Numbered from the stretch's first letter, positions 36,406 to 45,802 are shown. The stretch: DNA of 64,000 bases from Kineococcus mangrovi (GCF_041320705.1 NZ_JBGGTQ010000003.1:62001-126000), one strand, 5' to 3'. Made by a program: numbers and translations. The notes: generated by a model from the sequence alone, not told the origin.

Positions 36406-36791
36406 GCTCCCGCCTCGAGGTCGTCGGCGACGGCCCGCAGCACGGCGGCGGTCTTGCGCGCACCGGAGGCGTCGGGGTAGCGGCCCCGCCGCAGCGACCC
36501 GGAGACGCCCTCGAGCAGCTTGATGAGGTCCTCGACGATCGGGACCACGTCCTCGGGCTTCTTGCGGGTGGCGCGGCTCACCGAGTGCACCGGGTCCAGG
36601 ACGCGCACGGACAGCGCCTGGTTGCCGTTCTTGCCCTGCACGACGCCGAACTCGACGCGCGTGCCCTTCGAGAGGGTCGCGGTGCCCGCGGGCAGCGCCG
36701 AGGCGTGCACGAAGACCTCCTCACCGCCCTCGGCGGCGAGGAAGCCGAACCCCTTGTCGGCGTCGAACCACTTGACCTTGCCAGTCGGCAC
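36402..36791 (-). CDS. Cold-shock-domain protein with C-terminal helical extension
   Basis: This 129-residue protein has an N-terminal cold-shock domain (GKVKWFDADKGFGFL, EVFVHASAL) of about 68 residues and a second, helical part (RKKPEDVVPIVEDLIKLLEGV, GARKTAAVLRAVADDLEAG) absent from small Csp proteins. It may bind RNA while the extension mediates an interaction. GTG 36791 is supported by GGAG 6 nt upstream. It is the first gene of the three-gene overlapping unit with DUF3027 and the sacsin-like ATPase. Confidence 0.85.
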   Translation of the reverse strand: MPTGKVKWFDADKGFGFLAAEGGEEVFVHASALPAGTATLSKGTRVEFGVVQGKNGNQALSVRVLDPVHSVSRATRKKPEDVVPIVEDLIKLLEGVSGSLRRGRYPDASGARKTAAVLRAVADDLEAGA

Positions 36792-36920
36792 GAACTTCTC
36801 CAGCCTGCGGTGCCGGGCGCAGCGGGGGGCCGCGCGCACCGGCGGGTGCGTCCAGTGTCTGAGCGGGCCCGGCGACCGGCCGACCACGGGGGTCGGCGGT
36901 GCGCGGACCGTCGTACCAGG

Positions 36921-37679
36921 TTAACCGGGCAGCGGTGCCGCCCGCTCACCCTCGCCCCGGGCGGTCGCCGGGGACGGGTCCGTGCGCAGGTCCTCGACGT
37001 GCGTGGCCAGCCAGCCGGGGAAGTCCTCCAGGCTGGTCAGCACGACGTCCGCGCCGGCCTCCAGGAGCGCTGCGGCGTCGTGCGAGCCCGTGGTGACCGC
37101 CACCGCGACGGCCCCGGCCACGGCGGCCGCCCGCACGTCGCCGGGGTGGTCCCCGACGTAGGCGGTCGCGCCGAGCTGCGCGAGCCGGGTCCCCTTGTCC
37201 TCGGCGAAGAGGTCGCCGGTCACGTCGGCCTCGGCGACGGCACCGGCCAGGCCGGTCGCGGACAGGACGCGGTGGACGTTCGGCGTGTGCTTGGCGCTGA
37301 CGACGACGCTGCGCCCGCCGTGGGCCGCGGGTGCCGCGAGGGCCGCGGCGGCACCGGGGTAGGCGCGGACGGAGGCGACGCCGAGGGAGGGGTAGAGGTG
37401 CCGGTAGCGCGCCCGCAGGACCTCGAGCTGCCCGGCCGGGGTGCCCGGGGCGAGCCCGGCCAGGATCAGCTCCAGCGGCATCCCCGCGTACGGCCAGGTG
37501 TCGGCCGCCGTCACCGTCACGCCGACCTCGGCCAGGACCGCCCGCAGCGTGGCGGTGATGCCGGCGCTGGAGTCGACGAGGGTCATGTCGAGGTCGAAGC
37601 CGACCACCGGTGCGCGCGGGGCGGGGGCCGGGGAGCCGGCGGCGCGGGGCTCGGGCGCTGGGTCCGGCGCGGGCGTCAT
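36921..37679 (-). CDS. HAD-superfamily phosphatase, phosphoglycolate phosphatase-like
   Basis: This 252-residue haloacid-dehalogenase-like hydrolase has motif I FDLDMTLVDSS near residues 28-38, a cap domain, motif II VVVSAKH, motif III in FAEDKGTRLA, and motif IV YVGDHPGDVRAA. The second nucleophile-motif residue is Asp-Leu-Asp-Met-Thr, consistent with phosphatase activity. The first 20 residues are Pro/Ala-rich. The substrate is unknown. It is upstream of the cold-shock-domain gene on the same strand (129 bp). Confidence 0.85.
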   Translation of the reverse strand: MTPAPDPAPEPRAAGSPAPAPRAPVVGFDLDMTLVDSSAGITATLRAVLAEVGVTVTAADTWPYAGMPLELILAGLAPGTPAGQLEVLRARYRHLYPSLGVASVRAYPGAAAALAAPAAHGGRSVVVSAKHTPNVHRVLSATGLAGAVAEADVTGDLFAEDKGTRLAQLGATAYVGDHPGDVRAAAVAGAVAVAVTTGSHDAAALLEAGADVVLTSLEDFPGWLATHVEDLRTDPSPATARGEGERAAPLPG

Positions 37680-37866
37680 GGGGGGACCCTACGTGGCGCC
37701 CCGGGCGCGGGACCCCGGGCGTGGAGGCGTGATCAAGCGGTGAGAGGGTGGCGGACGCCGGTTGCGCACCCCCGGGAGCTGCGCGAAGGTCACGGGTGCG
37801 AGGCGGTGTCGAGCGGACGCGAACCGCCGCCCGCCCCGCGCCGACGATCGCTGACGAGGAGAAGGC

Positions 37867-38490
37867 ATGGCTGAGTACACCCTTCCGGATCTGCCCTACG
37901 ACTACTCCGCGCTCGAGCCCCACATCTCCGGGGCGATCATGGAGCTGCACCACGACAAGCACCACGCCACCTACGTGAGCGGTGTCAACACCGCCCTGGA
38001 GAAGCTGGCCGAGGCCCGCTCCAAGGACGACCTGGCCACGGTCAACCTGCACGAGAAGAACCTGGCCTTCAACCTCGGCGGCCACGTCAACCACTCGGTG
38101 TTCTGGCCCAACCTGTCCCCCGAGGGCGGGGACAAGCCCACCGGTGAGCTGGCCGCGGCCATCGACGCCGACTTCGGCTCCTTCGACGGCTTCCAGAAGC
38201 ACTTCGCCGCCACCGCCTTGGGCATCCAGGGCTCGGGCTGGTCGATCCTGGCCTGGGACTCCATCGGGCAGAAGCTGATCAACGTCCAGCTGTACGACCA
38301 GCAGGGCAACCTGGCCCTGGGCCTGGTCCCGATCGTCGTGCTGGACATGTGGGAGCACGCGTTCTACCTGGACTACAAGAACGTCAAGCCCGACTACGTC
38401 AAGGCGTGGTGGAACGTGGTGAACTGGGCCGACGCCCAGCAGCGTTTCGAGCGCGCCCGCACTCAGACCAACGGCCTCATCGTCCCCTGA
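37867..38490 (+). CDS. sodA: Superoxide dismutase, Mn/Fe type
   Basis: This 207-residue cytoplasmic enzyme dismutates superoxide to hydrogen peroxide and oxygen. Metal ligands lie in [21 protein letters not shown], and [13 protein letters not shown]. The sequence closely follows mycobacterial/streptomycete Fe/Mn SODs ([27 protein letters not shown]). GAGGAGAA sits 5 nt before ATG 37867. A very strong terminator follows, so the gene is monocistronic. Confidence 0.96.
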   Translation: MAEYTLPDLPYDYSALEPHISGAIMELHHDKHHATYVSGVNTALEKLAEARSKDDLATVNLHEKNLAFNLGGHVNHSVFWPNLSPEGGDKPTGELAAAIDADFGSFDGFQKHFAATALGIQGSGWSILAWDSIGQKLINVQLYDQQGNLALGLVPIVVLDMWEHAFYLDYKNVKPDYVKAWWNVVNWADAQQRFERARTQTNGLIVP

Positions 38491-38528
38491 CCGGACGCGG
38501 CCCGGGACGCACCGCCGGTCGGTGCTGA

Positions 38529-38564
38529 GGGAGGGGCAGGACCCGGGCGGGTCCTGCCCCTCCC
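38529..38564. terminator. Strong terminator after sodA
   Basis: A 16-bp perfect stem (38529-38544 with 38549-38564) with a GGGC loop follows the sodA stop by 38 bp. It also lies downstream of the convergent LysR gene. Confidence 0.9.
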
Positions 38565-38653
38565 TGCGTCCACGGGGTCGGCCCGACACCGGCACCCGCG
38601 CCGGACCGGACGCGGGAACACCCGGGGGTGTCCCGGTGGGGGCGTCGCGCCGC

Positions 38654-39553
38654 TCACCCCCGCGCCGGCGCCGGGTCCGCGGGCAGGTGCCGGTCGAGCT
38701 CGGCGAGGAAGGCGCGCGCCGCCGCCGACGCCCCGTCCCCGGCGTGCAGGACCGCGCTGCGCCGCGCCGGGCCGTCCACGACCGCCACCGTGCGCAGGCC
38801 GGCGAGGTCGGGCACCGAGGAGGCGGTCAGCAGCGCCGTCCCCACGCCCCGGCGGACCAGGTCCAGCAGCAGGGCGACGTCGTCGGACTCCACGACGACG
38901 TCCCGCACGAGGCTGGCGGCCGCGAAGGCGGCGTCGGTCTGGCGCCGCCCGCCGGTGCCGGCGGGGAAGTCCACGCACGGGCGGGTGGCGACGTCGCGCA
39001 GCCGCACGCGGCGCCGGGCGCGCCAGGGGTCGTCGGCCGCGACGACGGCGACGTGGCGCTCGACCGCCAGGAGCCGGCGCTCCACCCCGGCGGGCGGTTC
39101 GGACAGCGCCAGCCCGACGAACCCCACGTCCAGGGACCCGTCCGCGACCGCGGCCAGCGTGGTGTCGCTGCCCTGCACCGCGACGGAGGCGCGGACGGCG
39201 GGGTGGCGGCGGTGCAGCTCCGCGAGGACGTCGGCCAGCCGCACCTCGGGCAGGGTGGGGACGGCCCCGATGCGCAGGCGGCCGGCGACCGCGCCACCGG
39301 CGGCGACGACGTCGGTGCGCAGCCGGTCCAGCTCGGCGAGCACCGCCCGGGCGCGGGGCAGCAGCGCGGTCCCGGCGGCCGTCAGCCGGACGCGGCGGCT
39401 GGTCCGCTCGAACAGCCTCGTCCCCAGCTCGGCCTCCAGGGCGGCGACCTGGTGGCTCAGCGCGGACTGCGCGATCCCGAGGTGCGCCGCGGCGCGCGTG
39501 AAGTGCAGGTCCTCGGCGACCGCGAGGACGCACCGGAGCTGCAACGGCGTCAC
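38654..39553 (-). CDS. LysR-family regulator
   Basis: This 299-residue LTTR has the N-terminal winged helix (LRCVLAVAEDLHFTRAAAHL, QSALSHQVAALEAELG, LFERTSRRVRLTAAG) and a two-lobed ligand domain (LRIGAVPTLPEV, LDVGFVGLAL, VGTALLTASSVP). It is divergent from the MFS gene at 39654 and probably controls it through the T-N11-A palindrome in the gap. GTG 39553 is the likely start. The ligand is unknown. Confidence 0.88.
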   Translation of the reverse strand: MTPLQLRCVLAVAEDLHFTRAAAHLGIAQSALSHQVAALEAELGTRLFERTSRRVRLTAAGTALLPRARAVLAELDRLRTDVVAAGGAVAGRLRIGAVPTLPEVRLADVLAELHRRHPAVRASVAVQGSDTTLAAVADGSLDVGFVGLALSEPPAGVERRLLAVERHVAVVAADDPWRARRRVRLRDVATRPCVDFPAGTGGRRQTDAAFAAASLVRDVVVESDDVALLLDLVRRGVGTALLTASSVPDLAGLRTVAVVDGPARRSAVLHAGDGASAAARAFLAELDRHLPADPAPARG

Positions 39554-39589
39554 GGGGGTCAGTCTCGGCGGTGCCGGCCCGGGGTGTCG

Positions 39590-39604
39590 ATCGCGGATCG
39601 CGAT
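39590..39604. promoter_or_regulatory. LysR-type operator (T-N11-A)
   Basis: ATCGCG-GAT-CGCGAT is a perfect interrupted palindrome containing T-N11-A, the LysR recognition form. A second inverted repeat, CCGATC-N12-GATCGG (39618-39641), lies closer to the MFS gene and may be the activation site. Confidence 0.6.
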
Positions 39605-39653
39605 CGGTGGGCACCGTCCGATCGCTTGGACACCGGATCGGGCGGGGCGCACG

Positions 39654-40871
39654 ATGACCCCCGTGCTCACCCGCCCGCTGCTGCTGCTCATGGCCGTCAC
39701 GACCGGCCTGACGGTCGGCGGCAACTACGTCAACCAGCCGCTGCTCGACACCATCGCCTCCGACCTCGGCGTCGGGGACGGCCCGGCGGCCGCCCTCGTC
39801 ACCGTCGCGCAGGTCTCCTACGGGGTGGGGCTCCTGCTCGTGGTCCCGCTCGGCGACCTGCTCGAACGACGCCGGCTGCTCGTGACCCTCGCGCTGCTGG
39901 CCGCGGCCGGGCACGCCGTCTGCGCGCTCGCGCCGTCCTACGCGGTGCTCGTGGTGGGCACCGCCGTGGCGGGTGTGTTCTCGGTCGCGGCGCAGGTGCT
40001 GGTCCCGTTCGCCGCGGAACTGGCCGAACCCGGCCGGGAGGGCCGCGCCGTCGGCACGGTGATGAGCGGGTTGCTCGTGGGGGCCCTGCTGGCGCGCAGC
40101 GTGTCGGGCGCGCTCGCCGAGGTCGGCGGCTGGCACGCCCCCTACGCGCTCGTCGCGGTGGGGCTGGTCGTCATCGCGGTCCTGTTGCGCCGCAGGCTGC
40201 CGCGCAGCGTCCCGACGTCGTCCGGGGGGTACCTGGCCACGCTCGCCTCGGCCGCGCGGCTCGTCGCCGAGCTGCCGCGGCTGCGCACGCGCGCCCTGCT
40301 CGGGGGCCTGGGTTTCGCCGGGGTCTCCGTGCTGTTCGCCACGACGACGTTCCTGCTGGCCGGGCCGCGCTTCGGGTTGTCGGAGCTGCAGATCGGGCTC
40401 GTCGGGCTCGCCGGGGTGGCCGGTGCCTCGATGGCCTCGGTCGCCGGGCGGATGGCCGACGCCGGTCGCGGTCAGTGGGCCACGGGGATCGGCGCCGTCG
40501 GGCTCGTCGCGACGTGGGGTCTGCTGGGGCTGTCCAGCTCGGTGTGGCTGACGTCGCTGCTGCTGTTCGTCCTCGGGTTCGGCCTGGCGGACATGTTCCT
40601 GCAGGCGGTGCACGTCTCGAACCAGAACGTCGTCTACCCGTTGCGGCCGGACGCGCGGGCGCGGCTGAACTCGGTCTACATGACGACGTACTTCGCCGGG
40701 GGTGCGCTGGGGTCGGCCGTGGGGTCGCTGGCGTGGAGCGCGGGGGGCTGGCCGCTCGTGAGCGCCGTGGGGGCGGGTTTCGGCGTCCTCGTGGTCCTCG
40801 TCTGGTTCCTCGACCTGCGCCTGGAGCGGACGGGGCGGGTCCTCAGCGCTGCCGGCGCCGGTAGCCGATGA
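39654..40871 (+). CDS. MFS transporter (DHA1-like)
   Basis: This 405-residue protein has twelve membrane segments, with LVVPLGDLLERRRLLVTLALL as the loop 2-3 motif and FAAELAEPGREGRAVGTVMSG after the fourth or fifth segment, resembling AraJ/YdhP-type exporters. It likely exports a small molecule. ATG 39654 is used; a GTG three codons on is possible. Its 3' end overlaps the convergent CopC-like gene by 29 bp. Confidence 0.85.
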   Translation: MTPVLTRPLLLLMAVTTGLTVGGNYVNQPLLDTIASDLGVGDGPAAALVTVAQVSYGVGLLLVVPLGDLLERRRLLVTLALLAAAGHAVCALAPSYAVLVVGTAVAGVFSVAAQVLVPFAAELAEPGREGRAVGTVMSGLLVGALLARSVSGALAEVGGWHAPYALVAVGLVVIAVLLRRRLPRSVPTSSGGYLATLASAARLVAELPRLRTRALLGGLGFAGVSVLFATTTFLLAGPRFGLSELQIGLVGLAGVAGASMASVAGRMADAGRGQWATGIGAVGLVATWGLLGLSSSVWLTSLLLFVLGFGLADMFLQAVHVSNQNVVYPLRPDARARLNSVYMTTYFAGGALGSAVGSLAWSAGGWPLVSAVGAGFGVLVVLVWFLDLRLERTGRVLSAAGAGSR

Positions 40872-41484
40872 ACCCGCCGATGCCGCCGACGACCACGACG
40901 GCGGCGATCCCGGCGACGATGAGGCCACCGTTCCCGTCGGAGGCGACGGGGTTGGAGGGGTCGACGACGGCCGGGCTGGAGGAACCGGGGGAGTCCCCCG
41001 CGGCGGGGGACGTCGTGGACGGGGCGGGGCTGGCGGGGGACGTCTCCGCGCTGCCCGCGGCACCGGTCGCGGTGAACGAGAACGTCCCGGACACGGGGTG
41101 CCCGTCGGAGGACGTGATCCGCCAGTCCACCTGGTAGGTGCCGGCGGGCCGGGGACCGGTGAGGGGTTCGCTGACGTCGGTGTCGACGATCTGCGGGTCC
41201 CCGCCGGAGACGACGGTGCCGTCGGGCCCGGTGACCCGGACGAGGGTGCCCAGCGCGAGGGGCGGGGACGACATCGTGAGGACGACGGCGTCCGGGGCCG
41301 TCGCGACGGTGGTGCCGTCGGCGGGGTTCGTGGACTCCAGGCGGTCGTGGGCCGCGGCCGGACCGGCGCCGAGCAGTCCGCCGCCGAGCGCGAGCCCTGC
41401 GGCCGCCGTCGCCAGCAGTGCCCGACGGGCGCCTCCGCGGGGCGGGGCGGGAGCGGTGGACCGGTGGGTGGCGGTGGTCGGCAC
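40843..41484 (-). CDS. CopC-domain protein with C-terminal membrane anchor
   Basis: This 213-residue secreted protein has a signal peptide (RRALLATAAAGLALGGGLLG, cleavage near PAAAHDRLES) that leaves an N-terminal His, the Cu(II) ligand of CopC, and a second His in SSDGHPVSG. The domain ends about residue 135 and is followed by a Ser/Pro/Thr-rich linker and one membrane segment (GLIVAGIAAVVVVGGIGGFIGY) with an RRRQR tail. It may bind copper at the cell surface. No CopD gene is adjacent. Confidence 0.85.
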   Translation of the reverse strand: MPTTATHRSTAPAPPRGGARRALLATAAAGLALGGGLLGAGPAAAHDRLESTNPADGTTVATAPDAVVLTMSSPPLALGTLVRVTGPDGTVVSGGDPQIVDTDVSEPLTGPRPAGTYQVDWRITSSDGHPVSGTFSFTATGAAGSAETSPASPAPSTTSPAAGDSPGSSSPAVVDPSNPVASDGNGGLIVAGIAAVVVVGGIGGFIGYRRRQR

Positions 41485-41551
41485 GAGCCGAGACTACTCA
41501 GCGTCGTAGACGGGCGGGTTCCGGGCCTTCGGTCCGAAACTACTGCCGGCC

Positions 41552-41580
41552 TTGACGGTTCGCCCGGTACCCGGTTTGCT
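41552..41580 (+). promoter_or_regulatory. Possible promoter of the secreted subtilase gene
   Basis: TTGACG (41552-41557), 17 nt, TTTGCT (41575-41580), about 80 bp before the start codon. The -10 match is weak. Confidence 0.35.
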
Positions 41581-41659
41581 GCCCCGCGTCACGTCTTCAC
41601 CGACTGTCACTTGATGCACACTTCTAGTCATCCTTCACCCAGTCCCGCTGGAGGACACC

Positions 41660-44600
41660 GTGGTCGCCCGTCGTCCGCTCACCACCTCGGCGCTCGCGGT
41701 GGGGGTGGGGATCTGCCTGGCCTTCGCTCCCGCCCTGCCCGCCACGGCCGCCCCACCGCCGGGTCCCCCGCCGGCCTCCCTCTCGGCCGGCGCCTTCGCC
41801 GACGGGAACTACGTCGTCACGCTCGCCCAGGACCCCATCGCCGGCTACGACGGTTCCCTGCCGGGGATCCCGCGGCTGAAGTCGGCCGGGGGCCACCTCG
41901 ACCTCACGCAGTCCACGACCCGCCGCTACCGGGACCTGCTGCTGTCGGCGCAGGCCGAGGTCGCCGACGTCGTCGGGGCCGTCCCGCAGCAGCGGTACAC
42001 CGTGGCGCTCAACGGGTTCAGCGCCCACCTCACCGGCGCGCAGGCCAAGGAGCTCGCCGGGACCACCGGGGTCGTCTCCGTCGCCCCCGACGTCACCCGG
42101 CACCTCACCGGCACGAGCACCGGGGTCGAGCGCCGGACCCGGCCGCTGGGCGCCACGACGACCCTCGCGACGAACGCACCCGCGCGGACCACCGCCGACT
42201 ACCTCGGCCTCACCGGGCAGGGCGGGGTGTGGGACCGGCTCGGCGGGGTCGCCCAGGCTGGCCGCGGCGTCGTCGTCGCCGACCTCGACACCGGCCTGTG
42301 GCCCGAGCACCCCTCGGTCGCCGGGTCGGACCTGCCGACCCGGGCCCCCGCGGACGACCCCCACGGCGCGTACCGCAGCGGGTCGGCGATCCGCGTGGAC
42401 AAGGCCGACGGCGGCACCTACACCGGCGTCTGCGAGACCGGTCAGGGCTGGACCGCCGACGACTGCTCGACCAAGGTCGTCGGCGCCCGCTCGTTCAACG
42501 ACGGTTTCCTCGACGCCCACGACCTCTCCGCGCAGGAGTTCGACTCCGCGCGCGACAGCGACGGGCACGGGACGCACACGGCCACGACCGCCGTCGGGGA
42601 CAACGGCGTGCCCGCCACCGTCCAGGGCGACTCCTACGGGAAGGTCACCGGCATCGCGCCCGCCGCGGCCCTGGCCGTCTACAAGGTGTGCTGGACCAGC
42701 GACGAGGGTGACAACGGCTGCCAGACCTCCGACCTGGTCGCCGCGATCGACCAGGCCGTCGCCGACAACGTCGACGTCATCAACTACTCGATCGGGTCCG
42801 ACCCCTCGCCCGACCCGGCCGACCCGGTCGAGACGGCGTTCCTCGTCGCCGCCTCCGCCGGGATCTTCGTCTCGGCCTCGGCCGGGAACTCCGGCCCGGG
42901 CGCCTCGACCGTCGACCACCAGAGCCCCTGGGTGACGACGGTCGCCGCGGCCACGTCCGTCCTGCGCGAGGGCACGGTCGTCCTGGGCGACGGGACGAAG
43001 CTCGTCGGGGCCCGCCTGCAGCAGAAACCGTTGGCGTCCGCCCCGCTCGTCCTGGGCTCGGCCGTGAAGATCCGCAGGGCACCGGCCGACGACGCCGACA
43101 AGTGCCTGGACGGCTCCCTCGACCCGGCCAGGGCCAAGGGCAAGATCGTCGTCTGCGAACGGGCCATCACCGCCCGGGTGGCGAAGTCCGCCGAGGTCGC
43201 CCGCGCCGGCGGGGTCGGGATGATCCTCTACAACCCCACCCCGAACTCCCTCGAACCCGACACCCACTCCGTCCCCACGGTCCACCTCGACACCGCCGCC
43301 GGTGAGCGGGTGGTGGCCTACGTCCGGGGCACCCGGAACCCGACCGCCTCGTTCCAGGCCGGCAACACCACCGGAACCGCGACGCCCACCCCGCAGATCT
43401 CGGCGTTCTCCTCCCGCGGACCCGCGCTCGTCGACGACGGGGACGTCCTCAAACCCGACGTCACCGCGCCCGGGTCCGGGATCATCGCCGGGTACTCCCC
43501 GGTCGCCGCGGAGAACGGCGAGGACCTGTTCGCCCCCGAGTCGGGGACGTCGATGTCGGCCCCGCACGTCACCGGTCTCGCGGCCCTCTACCTGGCGGCG
43601 CACCCGGAGTTCACACCGATGATGGTGAAGTCCGCCCTCATGACGACGGCCCGCGACCTCGTCGGCGCGGACGGGGGACCCGTCCAGGACGTCCTGTCCG
43701 CCGGGGCCGGTTTCGTCGACCCGGCGAGGATGCTCTCGCCCGGCCTGGTCTACGACTCCACCCCGGTCGACTGGCTGCGCTGGCTCGAGGGGTCCGGCGT
43801 CGAGACGGGTACGGGACTGGAGGCCGTCGACCCCAGCGACCTGAACCAGGCCTCGATCGCGGTCGGCGACCTCGTCGGCACCCGGACCGTGACGCGGTCG
43901 GTCACGGCCGTCACGGGCGGGTTCTACTACGCGCAGGCCGCCGTCCCCGGGTTCGACGTCAGCGTGCAGCCCAGCGTGCTGAACCTGCAGCCGGGGCAGA
44001 CCGGGCGGTTCCGGGTGACGTTCACCCGCACCACCGCCCCCGCCGACCAGTGGACCACCGGGTCCCTCACGTGGACCGGCGGGGACCGGCTCACCGTCCG
44101 TTCGCCCGTGGCGCTCAAGGCGCTGACGCTCGGCGGGGTCCCGGCCGACCTCACCGCCCCCGCCTCCCGGTCCGGGTCGGTCAGCGCGACCGTGCTGCCG
44201 GGCACGACCGGCTCGCTCGACCTGACGACCACCGGGCTCGTGGCCGGGACCACGCGCAGCGGCCGCGTGGGCGTCGGTGCCGTCCGCGAGTTCCCCGTGA
44301 CGATCCCGGAGGGGGCGACGTTCACCCGGTTCGACCTCGTCGGCCAGGTGGGTTCGGACGTCGACCTCTACCTCTACACCGACGGTGGGACCCTCGTGGC
44401 GCAGTCGGCCACGACCGCCGCGGACGAGCGGATCGACGGGTTCACCGAACCGGGCCGGTACGTGCTGCAGGTCTCCGGCTACACCGGCGCCGACGGCGCT
44501 CCCGACGCGGGGTACGCGCTCACCTCGTACGTGCTCGGGGCGGGCGGCGGCCAGGGCCGGTTCCGGGTCACCCCCGACCCGCTGCCTCTCGTCCAGGGAC

Positions 44601-44710
44601 GCCCGACGACTCTCACGGCGTCGTGGAAGGGGCTCGACCCGGCCAAGCGCTACCTCGGGACGATCACCTACGGGCAGACCCCCCTGCGGACGGTCGTCGC
44701 CGTCGGCTGA
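41660..44710 (+). CDS. Secreted subtilisin-like serine protease (S8)
   Basis: This 1,016-residue protein has a signal peptide (TTSALAVGVGICLAFAPALP, then ATAAPPP), an inhibitor-I9 propeptide (NYVVTLAQDP, RYTVALNGFSAHL), and an S8 domain with catalytic Asp near 210 (ADLDTGLWPEHPS), His near 303 (DGHGTHTAT) and Ser near 631 (SGTSMSAPHVTG). A protease-associated domain is inserted between His and Ser (LDPARAKGKIVVCERA, AGGVGMILYNPT), as in plant-type and actinobacterial subtilases. C-terminal beta domains (LQPGQTGRFRVTFTRT, FDLVGQVGSDVDLYLYTDGG) follow. GTG 41660 follows GGAGGA by 5 nt. The protein would degrade extracellular polypeptides. A strong terminator ends the gene. Confidence 0.94.
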   Translation: MVARRPLTTSALAVGVGICLAFAPALPATAAPPPGPPPASLSAGAFADGNYVVTLAQDPIAGYDGSLPGIPRLKSAGGHLDLTQSTTRRYRDLLLSAQAEVADVVGAVPQQRYTVALNGFSAHLTGAQAKELAGTTGVVSVAPDVTRHLTGTSTGVERRTRPLGATTTLATNAPARTTADYLGLTGQGGVWDRLGGVAQAGRGVVVADLDTGLWPEHPSVAGSDLPTRAPADDPHGAYRSGSAIRVDKADGGTYTGVCETGQGWTADDCSTKVVGARSFNDGFLDAHDLSAQEFDSARDSDGHGTHTATTAVGDNGVPATVQGDSYGKVTGIAPAAALAVYKVCWTSDEGDNGCQTSDLVAAIDQAVADNVDVINYSIGSDPSPDPADPVETAFLVAASAGIFVSASAGNSGPGASTVDHQSPWVTTVAAATSVLREGTVVLGDGTKLVGARLQQKPLASAPLVLGSAVKIRRAPADDADKCLDGSLDPARAKGKIVVCERAITARVAKSAEVARAGGVGMILYNPTPNSLEPDTHSVPTVHLDTAAGERVVAYVRGTRNPTASFQAGNTTGTATPTPQISAFSSRGPALVDDGDVLKPDVTAPGSGIIAGYSPVAAENGEDLFAPESGTSMSAPHVTGLAALYLAAHPEFTPMMVKSALMTTARDLVGADGGPVQDVLSAGAGFVDPARMLSPGLVYDSTPVDWLRWLEGSGVETGTGLEAVDPSDLNQASIAVGDLVGTRTVTRSVTAVTGGFYYAQAAVPGFDVSVQPSVLNLQPGQTGRFRVTFTRTTAPADQWTTGSLTWTGGDRLTVRSPVALKALTLGGVPADLTAPASRSGSVSATVLPGTTGSLDLTTTGLVAGTTRSGRVGVGAVREFPVTIPEGATFTRFDLVGQVGSDVDLYLYTDGGTLVAQSATTAADERIDGFTEPGRYVLQVSGYTGADGAPDAGYALTSYVLGAGGGQGRFRVTPDPLPLVQGRPTTLTASWKGLDPAKRYLGTITYGQTPLRTVVAVG

Positions 44711-44740
44711 CCCGCAGCGGGCAGCGCGCCCCCCGGACCA

Positions 44741-44773
44741 CGGCCCGGTCACCTCGCGGAGGTGACCGGGCCG
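44741..44773. terminator. Strong terminator after the subtilase gene
   Basis: A 14-bp perfect stem (44741-44754 with 44760-44773) around a CGCGG loop, 30 bp after the subtilase stop. Confidence 0.88.
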
Positions 44774-44828
44774 TGCCGCGCCCGGACGGGGTCGGGCGCG
44801 GGTGGCCCAGGGCTGGCACAGTGGTCCG

Positions 44829-45110
44829 GTGCAGCAGCCAGGGACCCCCCGGGGGACTCAGCCCACCGACCAGCCCGCGCAGCCCACGAACACGGGGGCC
44901 GTCGCGGGGATCGTCGCCTCCGTCGCCGGACTGGTCGTCTCCCTCGTCATCGCCCCGCTGTCGATCGTCATGGGTCTGGTCGTCGTCGGCTTCGGCGTGC
45001 GGGCCCTGCGCACCGGGCACCCCGACCGCGGCTGGTGGACCGCCGCCCTCGCCCTGGCCGTCGTGTGCGTCGTCGTCGGGGTGGCGGCGACGGCCGTCGT
45101 GCTCGCGTGA
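44829..45110 (+). CDS. DUF4190-like small membrane protein
   Basis: This protein (93 residues from GTG 44829) has a Pro/Gln/Thr-rich N-terminus and two membrane segments, AVAGIVASVAGLVVSLVIAP and WTAALALAVVCVVVGVAATAV, with the FGVRALRTGHPDRG loop typical of DUF4190. Start is uncertain; a GTG at 44802 would add 9 residues. The stop overlaps the next GTG by 4 bp. Confidence 0.7.
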   Translation: MQQPGTPRGTQPTDQPAQPTNTGAVAGIVASVAGLVVSLVIAPLSIVMGLVVVGFGVRALRTGHPDRGWWTAALALAVVCVVVGVAATAVVLA

Positions 45111-45604
45111 ACCCGCTCATCGTCGCCGCCGAGGTCGACGAGTCGACCCAGGAGACGTTCGACCGGCTGCGGCGCACGCACTTCCCGCCCGAACGGAACC
45201 GGCTCGCGGCGCACGTGACCCTGTTCCACGCCCTGCCGGGCGACGCGCTCGGCGACGTCCTCGACGCGGTCCGGCGCGCCTGCGCGCGGCCCGCGCCGAC
45301 CGCGGAGGTCACGGGGGTCCGCTCGCTGGGGCGCGGCGCGGCCCTCGTCGTGGCGAGCCCGGGGCTGAGCGCGGCGCGCTCGGCCGTGGCCGGGGACTTC
45401 ACCGGACGGTTGACCCGCCAGGACGCGCACGGGTTCTCCCCGCACGTCACGGTGCAGAACTTCGTGGAGCCGGCCGTGGCGCGCGCCACCGTCGAACGGC
45501 TCACGGCGGAGGTGGCGCCGTGGGGGTTCACCGTCACCGGCCTGTCCGTGCACCGCTACGCCGGCGGCCCCTGGGACCACGTCGAGACGGTCCCGTTCGA
45601 CTAG
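45107..45604 (+). CDS. 2'-5' RNA ligase/2H phosphoesterase family protein
   Basis: This 165-residue protein has the two H-x-T motifs of the 2H superfamily, HVTLFHALPG and HVTVQNFVEP, separated by about 80 residues. The family includes tRNA 2'-5' RNA ligases and cyclic phosphodiesterases. The exact substrate cannot be told. It is translationally coupled to the DUF4190-like gene. Confidence 0.83.
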   Translation: MNPLIVAAEVDESTQETFDRLRRTHFPPERNRLAAHVTLFHALPGDALGDVLDAVRRACARPAPTAEVTGVRSLGRGAALVVASPGLSAARSAVAGDFTGRLTRQDAHGFSPHVTVQNFVEPAVARATVERLTAEVAPWGFTVTGLSVHRYAGGPWDHVETVPFD

Positions 45605-45706
45605 GACTTGTTCCGCGGAGCACGGACGGCCGGAGGTCTCCCGGCGCTGCTCGGGAACGTGCCGCACCGCGGAGGTGGTGCGTTGCCACCCGTTCGCCAC
45701 GAGGAA

Positions 45707-45725
45707 GCGGCACGGAACGTGCCGC
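45707..45725. terminator. Inverted repeat between convergent genes
   Basis: GCGGCACG-GAA-CGTGCCGC, an 8-bp perfect stem with a 3-nt loop. GGAACGTGCCGC also occurs at 45653-45664. It may terminate the RNA-ligase gene or the convergent cysteine desulfurase gene. Confidence 0.4.
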
Positions 45726-45802
45726 TCCAGCGGCGCCCCGCTCGTCGCCGGGAGCGGACGGGTCGGGGCGCCCGCCGCGATCCGCGGGGTGGGCTCCGGG
45801 CG

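Noticed and set aside
45605-45802. Possible small gene after the RNA-ligase gene
   Set aside because: The frames are Arg/Gly-rich and carry no ribosome binding site; the repeats look like terminator elements.
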